The notes: a model not told the origin generated them from the letters alone. Shown: positions 36,998-46,010, numbered from the stretch's first letter. The stretch is DNA of 53,754 bases from Myxococcota bacterium (GCA_028289325.1 JANQQN010000093.1:1-53754), one strand, 5' to 3'. Numbers and translations are program-made.

Positions 36998-37969
36998 TCA
37001 CCGGCGGCGACGACGCCTGAACACGACCTCGCGGGCCTCGTCGAGGCGAACGCGGATCGACTCTAGTTGACGTTCAGCGTCCGCGAGGCTCTCGGCGCGG
37101 ATCGACGCTTCCGCTTCGATGTCAGCGAGCTGGACGGCCAACGCGGCGACCTCGTCGCGCCGCAGGGCGCGGACCATCGACGGGTCATCGTCCGTTGGAA
37201 TCGGCGGCGGGCTTCGTTTCGATGCCTGACCGGCCGAAGATGGGCTGGCCCCGACGCCGGTCTTCCGTGTCGGCTCGGCGGCCAATGGCCCCCCCACGAA
37301 CCGAGGCGTATCCACGGTGTCTAGTGTCAGGGTTTTCTCGGATTCAGGGCCCACGGTCTTCGCGGCGGTGGTCGGGGGCGACGCCCTGGGCGGGCCGTGA
37401 TCTTCGGCGGTGACGGGCGCGGTCACGAGGTCGGTCGAGGGGCGAGCCAGGGTGCCGCTGAGACTCGTCTCGCCCAGCTCTTCGGTGAGTCGTCCCGCGG
37501 TGAGCGCGGTTCGCGTCGCGGGGTAGGCGGCGGCCATGCGGAGCGTCTTCATCGCTCGGTCGACGGTGGCCCTGGAGGTCAGCACGCCCGCTTCAGACAG
37601 AATGTCTGCGCCCACGGCCTCGAAGGCCTCCACGATCGCCCGTTCGCTGCTGCGAGCCTGTAGCACCTGTTCGTGATCGACGGCGCCGTGCTCGCCTTGC
37701 CGCTGGTGATCGAGGGCCGTGAGGAGTCGGTCGAGCAGCGCGGGCTGACGTCGCGCCCATTGGTTGACCAGCCATACCGAAACCGGCGGCTTGCTCAGCT
37801 TCTTGACCTCAGCTGCGTCCGCCTCGCGTCCGGCGTTGACCAACCGTTTGGCGAGATCGTCGCGCCCGGGAATGAACCGGTGCGGCGGGCCCGCGAAGAG
37901 GGCATCGACGAGGGTATCGGTGGACTCGAGGTTGTCTTCCTTCACGCTCACGTCCATCAAAGGTGACAT
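36998..37969 (-). CDS. Hypothetical protein with conserved N-terminal helical domain, coiled coil and poly-Arg tail
   Basis: A 323-residue soluble protein from ATG 37969 (ATG 37957 is an alternative). The N-terminal 150 residues (LFAGPPHRFIPGRDDLAKRL and KKLSKPPVSVWLVNQWARR) recall a family of hypothetical proteins I associate mainly with actinobacteria; the family has no known function. A low-complexity Thr/Pro/Ser stretch at about 165-255 follows. Then a coiled coil (about 268-315) ends in a run of six arginines. The basic tail may bind nucleic acid, which is speculation. Confidence 0.65.
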   Translation of the reverse strand: MSPLMDVSVKEDNLESTDTLVDALFAGPPHRFIPGRDDLAKRLVNAGREADAAEVKKLSKPPVSVWLVNQWARRQPALLDRLLTALDHQRQGEHGAVDHEQVLQARSSERAIVEAFEAVGADILSEAGVLTSRATVDRAMKTLRMAAAYPATRTALTAGRLTEELGETSLSGTLARPSTDLVTAPVTAEDHGPPRASPPTTAAKTVGPESEKTLTLDTVDTPRFVGGPLAAEPTRKTGVGASPSSAGQASKRSPPPIPTDDDPSMVRALRRDEVAALAVQLADIEAEASIRAESLADAERQLESIRVRLDEAREVVFRRRRRR

Positions 37970-38206
37970 CGATCTGTCTCGGTGTTTTGTTGGCGACCGA
38001 GAGCCCGACCGGCTCTAGGTCGCGCCACCGGTGCTGTTTCGAGGCGGTCCCCTCGCCGTGAGGCAAAGTGAGACGCAGTGGTGTCCGGATCACATCGACT
38101 CGCCACCCGATCGCTCCGCTCGGGCGGCCGTACCCGATGATCGGACCGGCGTCCGACACACGACCAGCGACTTGACCGCACCTTGGCGGGCTCTCATTGT
38201 GCACGT
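37970..38206. promoter_or_regulatory. Divergent intergenic region before the HEAT-repeat gene
   Basis: A 237 bp gap between divergent genes, so it must hold two promoters. It contains no supported reading frame. I do not see a clear operator or RNA element. Confidence 0.35.
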
Positions 38207-40579
38207 ATGTCCGGGCGTTTCGGCGACGATGATGGTCGCAAGGGAGGACCAGCGCCGCTCGGACCCGCTTCTCGTCCCGATCGAAGCGACCAGCAAAACG
38301 TCGATAAAGCCACCGAGCGAGACCCCGCCGCATCGTCTTCGGTGGCGAGCGGTCCCCCGCCGTTGTTGACCCCTGCCCACGGGGTGCCGCTTCTGGCGGG
38401 CCCGATGCGTGTTCCCCGCTACGCCCCGCACCCAGACCCGTCGGTCAGCTCAGGGGGAGGACAAGGGCCTTTCGTGACCTCTCTTCCTCCGGTGGCGGCC
38501 CCCGCAGGTTTTGTGACGCCGTCGCCGTTTCCTTTTCATGGCCGGCGGACACCGATCGGGTTGTCGGACGGCGATTCGGGCGGGGGCCCGTTTCCGTCGT
38601 CGCCTCACGGGGCGCCGCTTCCCGCCTCGTCGCACGGCGCGCCCTTTGCTCGGGCCCCGCTGGGGGGGACCTTCCCGGGTGCGAGCCGCGCGCCTTCGCC
38701 CGCATCATCGACCCACGGTTGGCCAACGACGTCTCCCGGTCGTCCGTCGTCTTCCGTCCATCGCTCACCGTGGGCCCGAGCCATCGAACGATTCTGGAAG
38801 GCGTTCTCGCGATCCGTGGTCGGGGCGAGGATGTATCCGTCGGAGAGTACGGTGCAGGCGGACTACGTCTATCAGACCCAGGCCGCCCTCGATGAGCTCC
38901 TTGGGCAGCAGCCCGCGCTGATGCTGTGGGTGCGCGAGACGACCCTGTGGTGGTCTTCGGAGGTGGTGTACGAGGAGGAAGATATCGACGGGGGGCTCGT
39001 CGTCAGCCTCGCTCGAGAGGGCCTCGAACACCTGACCTTCTACCGGGGCATCGAAGCCGAGGAGCTTCAACGCCTCGCGGCGGTGTTGTCGACGGTGACG
39101 GCGACCGAGGTCACCGGTGAGGTTGCGGTGCGCCTGTGGTGCCTCGACGCGCCGAACTTCCGATACGGGGTCCGCGACCCGTTCGACCCTATCTCGCCGA
39201 CGCCTCGAGGGCTGAGCGCCGAACACGACCAATACCGGCAGCTGGTACTTCAGGTCACCGACCTCGCCGGCGCTTCGGAGCCGGTCGCGGAGACCCTCGC
39301 CGGCTGGGCGCCGCCCCCTCTGCTGCCGTGGATCGATGCGTTGGAAGCCGACCTCGGGGAGCGTCGCCGGCAGCTCGCCAGCCATGACGACCTCGGACCG
39401 CTGATGGCGCGGGCCAGCATCCTCCTGCTCGGTGCGCTCGGGGCCGAGGCGGAACCCAAGTCCGACACGCCGGCCTGGCGGCTGCTGACCGAGTTGCTGC
39501 GGGCGGTTGTCGGTCACGGTCACTTCGCCGACGCCCAGTCGCTTCTGGACCGGATGGACGACTACGGACACCGAACCGCCTCTCCCAACGTGCGTCGGAT
39601 GTTCGAGGGGGTTCGGCGATGGTTGGGCAGCGAAGACGTGATGCGGCCGGTGATGACCATCATCGGACAGACCACCGAACCCGCGCGGCTGCAGGCGGCG
39701 ATGCGATACCTCGCTCGGCTCGGTCCCCACGCCGACGCGAGCCTATGGAAGCTCGCCGGGCAGCTGCGCAGCGACGTCGCCCGGCACCAGGTCGCCGAGC
39801 TGCTGGTGTCCGCCGTCGAGCGCGACCCGGAAGAAACGCTGCGACAGCTGCCGAAGCAGAATCCCGCGATGATGATCGACCTGGTGGCTCGGGCCGAGCT
39901 GCGGCGCTCGGCCGAGGCCGACGTGGTGTGGTGGCACGGCCTCGAGCATCGCGACCCAGCGGTCCGGGCGCCGGCGACGAAGCTGCTTCGTCGTCGCGAC
40001 GGCGATAACGCGGAAGCGGTGCTGCTGCAGCGTCTCGACGACGAGGATCCGCAGGTCCGCATGTCCGCGATCGACGCCATTGGCGGTCGACCTCGCCAAG
40101 CGCTCCTCGATCGCATTCAGACGTACTTCAAGCTCGGTCGGATGGAGGCCGCCAGCGAAGCCGAGCTCGGGCTCGCGATGGTGACCTTCGCGAGGATCCT
40201 CGGGCCGCGCGCGGTACCGCAGCTGTCCCACGTGCTCAACGAAGGGCATCGGCTCCGGCTCGGGGTCAAGACGGTGCCCATCCAGGTCAAGGCGGCCCAG
40301 GTTCTGGGAGGGATCCCGGATTCATCGGCGGTCAAGGCGCTTCAACTCGGGCTGCAGTCCCGCAATCCCCAGGTCAAATCGACCTGTCAAAAGGCGATCG
40401 ACGGGTACTACGGAGAGAGCCTCCATCTCGAGCCGCCGCCCCAGGCAGATATCAGTCCTCGGCCCGCGACGATGAAACGTCCGGCCGCGGCGCGGCCTTC
40501 GGAGCCGAGGTCCGAGGGGCCGCGCCGGCTAGCCCGCGGGATCGTCGGTCTGCCGGCAGGGGGCGGCAAGAGTGATTGA
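38207..40579 (+). CDS. Large HEAT-repeat protein with low-complexity N-terminus
   Basis: A 790-residue cytosolic protein starting at ATG 38207. Residues 1-180 are Pro/Ser/Gly-rich and basic, probably disordered. Residues 185-330 form a domain (GARMYPSESTVQADYVYQTQ; LTFYRGIEAEELQRL) similar in style to proteins of myxobacteria that precede HEAT or HD-GYP modules. The C-terminal half has helical repeats, clearest at LLRRRDGDNAEAVLLQRLDD, DPQVRMSAIDAIGGR and SAVKALQLGLQSRNPQVKST. The tail is Pro/Arg-rich. It overlaps the next gene by 8 bases, so the two products probably work together. Confidence 0.8.
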   Translation: MSGRFGDDDGRKGGPAPLGPASRPDRSDQQNVDKATERDPAASSSVASGPPPLLTPAHGVPLLAGPMRVPRYAPHPDPSVSSGGGQGPFVTSLPPVAAPAGFVTPSPFPFHGRRTPIGLSDGDSGGGPFPSSPHGAPLPASSHGAPFARAPLGGTFPGASRAPSPASSTHGWPTTSPGRPSSSVHRSPWARAIERFWKAFSRSVVGARMYPSESTVQADYVYQTQAALDELLGQQPALMLWVRETTLWWSSEVVYEEEDIDGGLVVSLAREGLEHLTFYRGIEAEELQRLAAVLSTVTATEVTGEVAVRLWCLDAPNFRYGVRDPFDPISPTPRGLSAEHDQYRQLVLQVTDLAGASEPVAETLAGWAPPPLLPWIDALEADLGERRRQLASHDDLGPLMARASILLLGALGAEAEPKSDTPAWRLLTELLRAVVGHGHFADAQSLLDRMDDYGHRTASPNVRRMFEGVRRWLGSEDVMRPVMTIIGQTTEPARLQAAMRYLARLGPHADASLWKLAGQLRSDVARHQVAELLVSAVERDPEETLRQLPKQNPAMMIDLVARAELRRSAEADVVWWHGLEHRDPAVRAPATKLLRRRDGDNAEAVLLQRLDDEDPQVRMSAIDAIGGRPRQALLDRIQTYFKLGRMEAASEAELGLAMVTFARILGPRAVPQLSHVLNEGHRLRLGVKTVPIQVKAAQVLGGIPDSSAVKALQLGLQSRNPQVKSTCQKAIDGYYGESLHLEPPPQADISPRPATMKRPAAARPSEPRSEGPRRLARGIVGLPAGGGKSD

Positions 40580-41792
40580 CGTTCCGTTGCTGCCCGAATC
40601 ACACCGCGAGCAGGCCCGCCAGGCGTTGTTGCACGGTCTCGCGGTCCTGCAGGCGGTGGAGCGACACGGCTCTCAAGGGCGCCCGTTCATCGACGCGTTG
40701 GCTGGATGGCAGGTCGCGTTGCACGAGCTGGGAAATCGCACGGGCTTTCCGCTGGAGATTCGGCTCGCTGAAGACACCGGCTGGGTCGGTGGTCGTCTGC
40801 TCACCGCGGACCCTCGAACCGCGGAGGCGATCGGATACATGCAGGCTCGGTGGCGGCAGCGCGCGGTCGGCGGTTTGCGGTGGTCGATGCCCCCGACGGC
40901 GGAGATCCTCCGTCACTGGGTGCTCCGGTTCGGGCAGCCCCTGCGGCAAGCTTCGGATGCCGCCCGCGTTCGCGCGACCCTGGAGGAGCTTCGACCCTAC
41001 GGCCTGGAGACCCTCGATCTTCGGGTTCCCGGTCCCGAGGAACAGGCACTGATTCGAGCGTACGGCGTCCGATTCGGACGTGGCGCCCTCGCTCGGACCG
41101 CGGTCGCGTACGCGGGGTTCGTCAACTTCATTTGCGAAGGCCGAGACCCGTTCAGCTTCGCCATCGCGCTGAGCCGTCCGGTCATGGACCTGGTCGACGT
41201 CGCGTGCTCGTCGCCCGACCATCTGGCGTGGGTGCTGGCCGGACGTCGGGAGCAGGCCGCCGAGCTGCACCGCGTGCTCGGCGGTTACGCCCCCGTCCAC
41301 GCCGCGGCGACCGCGGCCTATTCCATTCTCCTCGGGACCGGGCTCAAGCTCTCGAAGACCGAGCTGCTCGACCTGGGGACGAGCGCGGTGCTGGCCAAGG
41401 TGCCGTTCGCGTTGCTGCCTCCCGAGATGACCGAGCGCCCCGGACCCCTGACCCGAGAGGAGCGATACGCGCTGCAGCTGGCGACGGTGCGGGCGGTCCA
41501 GAACCTGCTCGCTTCGAGTCGGTTCGGGGAAGCGACGTTGCGACGGCTGGTGGTGGCGTACGAGCACCAGCGGCCCTATGCGCTCGAGAACGGTCAGCGG
41601 ACCGATCTTCACGTCTACGCCCGCATCGTCGCCGTCGCCAACGCGTTCGACGCGCTGACCACGCCCCGACCGTGGCGGAGCGGACACCGGGTCGCCGACG
41701 CGATCGCTGAGCTTCGACAGGCATCGGGCACGCGGTACGACCCCGTGTTCGTCGAGGCCATCGACGGCCTGACCCGCTCGATGGCCGAGTAG
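40572..41792 (+). CDS. Degenerate HD-GYP-like protein
   Basis: A 406-residue protein from GTG 40572, overlapping the HEAT-repeat gene. The C-terminal region has the layout of an HD-GYP domain: VHAAATAAYSILLGTGLKLS, then RPGPLTREERYALQL, then YARIVAVANAFDALTTPRPW. The metal residues are missing: the HDIGK position reads LGTSAVLAKV, HH reads EH in YEHQ, and no GYP is present. It is therefore probably not a c-di-GMP phosphodiesterase and may be a binding or scaffold protein. The N-terminal 170 residues are unrecognised. Confidence 0.8.
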   Translation: MIDVPLLPESHREQARQALLHGLAVLQAVERHGSQGRPFIDALAGWQVALHELGNRTGFPLEIRLAEDTGWVGGRLLTADPRTAEAIGYMQARWRQRAVGGLRWSMPPTAEILRHWVLRFGQPLRQASDAARVRATLEELRPYGLETLDLRVPGPEEQALIRAYGVRFGRGALARTAVAYAGFVNFICEGRDPFSFAIALSRPVMDLVDVACSSPDHLAWVLAGRREQAAELHRVLGGYAPVHAAATAAYSILLGTGLKLSKTELLDLGTSAVLAKVPFALLPPEMTERPGPLTREERYALQLATVRAVQNLLASSRFGEATLRRLVVAYEHQRPYALENGQRTDLHVYARIVAVANAFDALTTPRPWRSGHRVADAIAELRQASGTRYDPVFVEAIDGLTRSMAE

Positions 41793-41810
41793 GAGGTGTC
41801 AGAGCTCGCC

Positions 41811-41829
41811 GATGAGGCGGGCCATGGCG
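41811..41829. repeat. Direct repeat, left copy (also at 42900-42918)
   Basis: GATGAGGCGGGCCATGGCG here is identical to 42900-42918, inside the 3' end of hutF. Similarity continues a few bases further (GGTCGAGG versus CGGTCGAAGG). On the minus strand the left copy encodes TAMARLIGEL before a stop, like the hutF end RAMARLIDHR. It may be a leftover gene end. Confidence 0.7.
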
Positions 41830-41851
41830 GTCGAGGACCGGCGGTCGAACT

Positions 41852-41874
41852 GTTGTCGGAGTATACACGACAAC
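41852..41874. promoter_or_regulatory. Operator-like palindrome upstream of the Uma2 gene
   Basis: GTTGTCG (41852-41858) and CGACAAC (41868-41874) are perfect inverted repeats around GAGTATACA, which contains the palindrome GTATAC. It lies about 97 bp before the Uma2 start. It may be a regulator site or the remnant of an insertion sequence end (compare CGACAACTACA at 42857). Confidence 0.5.
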
Positions 41875-41970
41875 GCAGAACACGTCCTCTGCCCACCCCC
41901 AGACGAACCCCATTGCCTCCGGTCTTCGAGGCCGGGACAAGCGCGTTTCGGACATGCTAGCCTACACCTG

Positions 41971-42525
41971 ATGACTGCGGTGCTCCGAACGCGTCACCGG
42001 CTCACGGTCGACGATTACGACGCCCTCATCGCAACCGGGCGGCTCGCCGACGCTCGGGTCGAACTGATCGACGGCGAGCTCCTCGCCATGAACGCTCGGG
42101 GCCCCGTCCATGCCTCCCTCACCGTCTGGCTGCGTCACCTCATCGAGGCGGCATATGGCCCTGGATTCCACGTGCGTGACCATAGCCCCCTTCGCGCGAC
42201 GGACTACGATCAACCCGAACCCGATCTCGCGCTCGTCCGTGGAGCGCCCAGCAAGCAAGCGCCTCACCCAACCGGCGCTGACGTTGTGCTCGTGATGGAG
42301 GTGAGCGTTACGACAGTTCGGGAGGATCGCGAGAAGGCGGCGGTTTATGCCCGCGCCGGCGTTCGCGAGTACTGGCTCGTCAACCCGGACGAAGGCAAGG
42401 TTGAGGTCCATCGCGGTCCCAACGCCGATGGCAGCTACAGTAGCAAACAGACCTATGGACCAGGGGAGGTCATTCCTTGGCCGGAGCGGGCTGACGGGAT
42501 CGACGCAGCCGAGCTGGTTCCGTGA
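41971..42525 (+). CDS. Uma2-family putative restriction endonuclease-like protein (DUF820)
   Basis: A 184-residue protein from ATG 41971. It has the PD-(D/E)XK nuclease pattern of Uma2/DUF820 proteins: VELIDGELLAM near 35, D in PEPDLALVRG, E in LVMEVSVTTV, then REKAAVYARAGVREYWLVNP. Such genes are abundant in some cyanobacteria, actinobacteria and myxobacteria and are often linked to mobile regions; their biological role is poorly known. The palindrome upstream and the transposase remnant downstream suggest an accessory segment. Confidence 0.88.
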   Translation: MTAVLRTRHRLTVDDYDALIATGRLADARVELIDGELLAMNARGPVHASLTVWLRHLIEAAYGPGFHVRDHSPLRATDYDQPEPDLALVRGAPSKQAPHPTGADVVLVMEVSVTTVREDREKAAVYARAGVREYWLVNPDEGKVEVHRGPNADGSYSSKQTYGPGEVIPWPERADGIDAAELVP

Positions 42526-42529
42526 GCGA

Positions 42530-42840
42530 ATCTCCTCGATGGCCCGCTCGCGCGCTCGAAGCCATGCGCCGAGCTCCTGCTCCTCGATCTGGCTTGCCTC
42601 CGCGAGCAGCCGCGCCTTGTCCAACGCCGTAAGCTCGCGCTTACTTCTTCACTTTGAAGGTCTCGGCCACGTCGTCAGCCATCAGCCCTGCGAGACTATC
42701 ACGCCGCCACCGGTGTAGCGTCGCCGCCAGACCCCGCCGCCTCGTCCAGCTGCGCCACGACGGCGCCCTCCAGCATCCGCTGTAACATCTTCTCCTTGAA
42801 CTTTGGCGAGTACACCGCCGCATCCTTCCGCCCCCAACTC
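42530..42840 (-). pseudogene. Decayed IS3-type transposase OrfA remnant
   Basis: Reading the minus strand, three fragments in successive frames line up like one OrfA. The first is RKDAAVYSPKFKEKMLQRML (about 42840-42770). The second is AATLHRWRRDSLAGLMADDV with ETFKVKK. The third is ALDKARLLAEASQIEEQELG continuing AWLRARE (about 42630-42550). Frame changes and stops (TGA TAG near 42707) show that it is broken. The first fragment resembles the helix-turn-helix start of IS3-group OrfA proteins. The orfB partner is absent. The 362 bp gap between Uma2 and hutF holds nothing else I can support. Confidence 0.6.
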
Positions 42841-42887
42841 GAAGTTCAGGAAGAGGCGACAACTACACTGACCCAGGGGGCGGGCGA

Positions 42888-44279
42888 TCAGCGATGGTCG
42901 ATGAGGCGGGCCATGGCGCGGTCGAAGGCCGCGCGGACCGAAACCCGGGCGACATGCGCGCCATCGCGGACCACCGGCTCGCCGGCCACCCATACCTCGG
43001 TGATCGCCGTGGTTGGTCCCGAGAAGATCCACGCGTCGAGGGCGCTGGTGGGCGGGTGGCCAACCAAGCGGTCATGATGGGGGTCGAGCACCACGAAGTC
43101 GCCGCGCTGGCCGGTGGTGAGCTGACCCATGGGCTGCCGGAGCGCGGCTGCGCCTCCGGCCGCGGCGTCGTCGAACAGGCCGCGCCCGAGGGATGGAACC
43201 GCCCCTGATGGTCCGGGGCGACTCAATACATTGCGGCGCCCGGTGCGCAGGCGCTGTCCCCACTCCAACAGCGCCAGCTCCATCGCGACCTCGGTTCGCA
43301 CGTTGGCGTCGGTACCGATGCCCCACCGCCCGCCGCCGGCCACGAAGGCCTCGGCGGGAAAGAGGCCGTCACCGAGGTCGGCTTCGGTCGTTGGGCACAG
43401 CCCCACCGTCGCTCCGGAAGCGATGATTCCGGTCACCTCCGCGGGGTCGACGTGGGTGGCGTGAATCAGGGTCCAGTCCCCGTCGACCGGAACATGATCG
43501 AGCAGCCATGCCACGGGGCGGGCGCCCAGGTGGGTCCGGCATCGTTCGACCTCGCGCGGCTGCTCGGCGATGTGGATATGAATCGGCGCCGTCGGATCCG
43601 CGCCCCGGACCTCGCCGACCACCGTGCGCAGCGAAGCCGGCGGGACCGCGCGTAGACTGTGGGGGGCGACGCCTAGCCGAGCTTCGAGTCCGCGCGCGAT
43701 GCGCGGACGAAGCCCGTGCCAGTAGGCCAAGAAGCGATCGTCGCGGGAGAAGACGAACCGACGCTGCTGGTCGTGGGCCGGCTGGCCGAAGTCGCCGCAG
43801 AAGTACGCGACGGGCAGCAGCGTGATGGGCATTCGCGCGACCCGGGCCCCTTCGAGCACCGCCGCGCTCATCTCGGCGGGGTCATCGTAGGGGCGCCCGT
43901 CCGGTTGGTGGTGCAGGTAATGGAACTCGCCCACGGCGGTGAAGCCGGCCTCCAGCATCTCCACGTACACCTGGGCGGCGATGGCGCACAGGTCGTCCGG
44001 TCCGAGCGCGCTCGCCAATCGGTACATGGCGGTTCGCCACGTCCAAAAGGAGTCCTCGGTGGCGGCCGGGGCCCCGGTCAACCCGCTCAACGCTCGCTGA
44101 AAGGCGTGCGAGTGCACGTTGGCCATGCCGGGGATGGTGAATCCCGGCAGCCGAACGGCGGGGCCTCGAGGCGCGGCGGGATGGACCTCGGCGATCCGGC
44201 CTTCGTCGTCGATGACCAGGGTTCCCGGGGATAGCCATCCCCCGGGCTGATGGAGATGTTCGCATACGAAGGACTTCAT
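42888..44279 (-). CDS. hutF: Formimidoylglutamate deiminase
   Basis: An amidohydrolase that converts N-formimino-L-glutamate to N-formyl-L-glutamate in the Pseudomonas-type histidine degradation branch. The ATG at 44279 gives 463 residues and starts MKSFVCEHL; an upstream ATG would add 16 basic residues. The metal site HSHAFQR has H56 and H58, followed by the typical FWTWRTAMY. Further ligands are in HIHIAEQPREV (His before the acidic stretch), LIHATHVD and GIGTDANV. Guanine deaminase and other amidohydrolases are alternatives, but the FHYLHHQPDG segment favours HutF. The SulP transporter gene lies 72 bp upstream. Confidence 0.88.
   Translation of the reverse strand: MKSFVCEHLHQPGGWLSPGTLVIDDEGRIAEVHPAAPRGPAVRLPGFTIPGMANVHSHAFQRALSGLTGAPAATEDSFWTWRTAMYRLASALGPDDLCAIAAQVYVEMLEAGFTAVGEFHYLHHQPDGRPYDDPAEMSAAVLEGARVARMPITLLPVAYFCGDFGQPAHDQQRRFVFSRDDRFLAYWHGLRPRIARGLEARLGVAPHSLRAVPPASLRTVVGEVRGADPTAPIHIHIAEQPREVERCRTHLGARPVAWLLDHVPVDGDWTLIHATHVDPAEVTGIIASGATVGLCPTTEADLGDGLFPAEAFVAGGGRWGIGTDANVRTEVAMELALLEWGQRLRTGRRNVLSRPGPSGAVPSLGRGLFDDAAAGGAAALRQPMGQLTTGQRGDFVVLDPHHDRLVGHPPTSALDAWIFSGPTTAITEVWVAGEPVVRDGAHVARVSVRAAFDRAMARLIDHR
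42900..42918. repeat. Direct repeat, right copy (also at 41811-41829)
   Basis: GATGAGGCGGGCCATGGCG within the last codons of hutF; identical to 41811-41829. The two copies bracket the Uma2 gene and the transposase remnant. Confidence 0.7.
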
Positions 44280-44351
44280 GGCGCGAGCTCGCGGACGACC
44301 GGGCTCGGTACTCGGTCGACGAGCCAAGATCGCATAAGGGGCAGGCCGCGG

Positions 44352-46010
44352 TCACCGCCACGACGGGTCGACGATCGTGAGCGCCGCTTTTGCGCTCTCG
44401 CTGGGGACCGACGACAGCGGGGTGAAGTCGAGCCGACTGCCGGCCCGGCGCAGCACGCGCTCGAACTCCGGTGACACCCCGGCGAGGGCGAATCGGATCC
44501 CCCGGCGCGCGAGGATGTCGTTCAGTTGCTCGAATCCCTCGAGGGCGGAGAAGCGCAGCTGATGGGCGTGGGAGACGTCGACGACCAAGGCTCGGGTCGA
44601 CGGCGGCAGGTCGCGTTCGAGGCGTTCGAAGAATACGGGCGCGGCGGCGTAGTACAGCGTGCCGCTGACCTCCACCACGACCCGTTTTGGCTGTTCATCG
44701 GGGGCCAGCGCCCGCAGGTGGCCGAGGTCGGGGGTCAACCAGTTGAGTCGAGGGTCGGCGCTGACCCCCAAATGAATGGCCAGCCCCAGCCCGCAGCCGA
44801 TCAGGATCGCCACTTCGAGGGGCAGTAGGAGGGTTGAAACGAAGGTCACCAGGAGCAGGGTTCGGGATACGCGGCTCGCCGACCAGATCCTGGCCAGCCG
44901 GGCGCGGTTGATCATCGAGGCGGCGGTGATCAGCAGGACCCCGGCCAGGGCCGACTGGGGGACGAAACCGACGATCGGTCCGCCGTACAGGAGGATGGGG
45001 ATCAGGCTCAGGGCGGCGAAGGCGGCGGCGAAGCGCGTTTGTGCGCCGCCGAGCCGAAGGAGCACGGAGCGGGTCAGGCTCGCCGAAGCCGGAAAGCCGC
45101 TGGCGAACGCGCCGGCGATGTTCGCCGCCCCTTGCGCCGCGATCTCTCGTCTCATGTCGGGTCGGCATCCGTCGACGCGGGCGGAGACGGTCAACTCGAG
45201 GCTTCCGAGCAAAACGATGGCCAGCGAAGGCAGGGCAAACTGCATCCATAGACGGGGATCCAGACTGGGCAGGGCCCCGGGGGGCCATCCCGACGGCAGG
45301 GCCGCGCGGTCTTGCACCAGCGGTAGCCCCGCGTTCACTTGCCACGCGAAGACCGCGGCAAGCAGGATCATCATCAGGGCGACGGGCCATCGCGGCGCGA
45401 ACCGCCGGCCGAGGGCGATGGCGGCGATGGTTATCGTGGTGGCGGCCACGCTCGGCAAACCGGGGTACTCGCCGCCCGACAGCCGCGCCGAGAAGCCGGT
45501 GACCTGCGACCATAGGCCGCCCCCCGAAAACGGCCGCATGCCCAACGCTTCGTCGAGCTGCATGATGCCGATGAGCACTCCGGCGCCGGCGGTGAAACCG
45601 GCGAGAACGGACTCGGGAAGATAGCGAAGCAGCCGGTCGCCACCGAACAGCGCGGCCAGGATCCGGACGAGACCGGCCATCAGGGTCAGGGTGGCCAAGG
45701 CGGGCAAGTTGTCTTCGGTCAGGAGCCCGGATTCCCCGAGAAACGGGGCCAAGGCGGCGAGGACCAGGAGGCCGGTGGTATTTGTCGGGCCGGTGACGAC
45801 GTGGGGGCTCTTACCCGCTACGGCGGCGACGAATCCGGCGACGGCCGCGGTCGACAGACCGTAAGCCGGGGGGAGGCCCGACATCAGCGCGTAAGCGAGA
45901 CACTGGGGCAGGCCGACCAACGTCACGGTCAGACCAGCCACTATGTCCGCGCGGACGTTCGCGACCCAGGTCACTCTTAATGGTGTTGCGTCGACGGCTG
46001 GTTCAGTCAA
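44352..46010 (-). CDS. SulP-family anion transporter with C-terminal STAS domain
   Basis: A polytopic inner-membrane transporter of about 552 residues, starting at TTG 46010 with GGGAAGG just upstream. An upstream ATG at 46367 would run through the divergent RidA gene and is rejected. The core shows the family motifs ADIVAGLTVTLVGLPQCLAYALMSGLPPAYGLSTA and VTGPTNTTGLL (split here for brevity). Hydrophobic helices continue to about residue 420. The C-terminal STAS domain has RVVVEVSGTLYYAAAPVFFE and LVVDVSHAHQLRFSALEGFE. Possible substrates are sulfate, bicarbonate or dicarboxylates and cannot be told apart. Confidence 0.93.
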   Translation of the reverse strand: MTEPAVDATPLRVTWVANVRADIVAGLTVTLVGLPQCLAYALMSGLPPAYGLSTAAVAGFVAAVAGKSPHVVTGPTNTTGLLVLAALAPFLGESGLLTEDNLPALATLTLMAGLVRILAALFGGDRLLRYLPESVLAGFTAGAGVLIGIMQLDEALGMRPFSGGGLWSQVTGFSARLSGGEYPGLPSVAATTITIAAIALGRRFAPRWPVALMMILLAAVFAWQVNAGLPLVQDRAALPSGWPPGALPSLDPRLWMQFALPSLAIVLLGSLELTVSARVDGCRPDMRREIAAQGAANIAGAFASGFPASASLTRSVLLRLGGAQTRFAAAFAALSLIPILLYGGPIVGFVPQSALAGVLLITAASMINRARLARIWSASRVSRTLLLVTFVSTLLLPLEVAILIGCGLGLAIHLGVSADPRLNWLTPDLGHLRALAPDEQPKRVVVEVSGTLYYAAAPVFFERLERDLPPSTRALVVDVSHAHQLRFSALEGFEQLNDILARRGIRFALAGVSPEFERVLRRAGSRLDFTPLSSVPSESAKAALTIVDPSWR

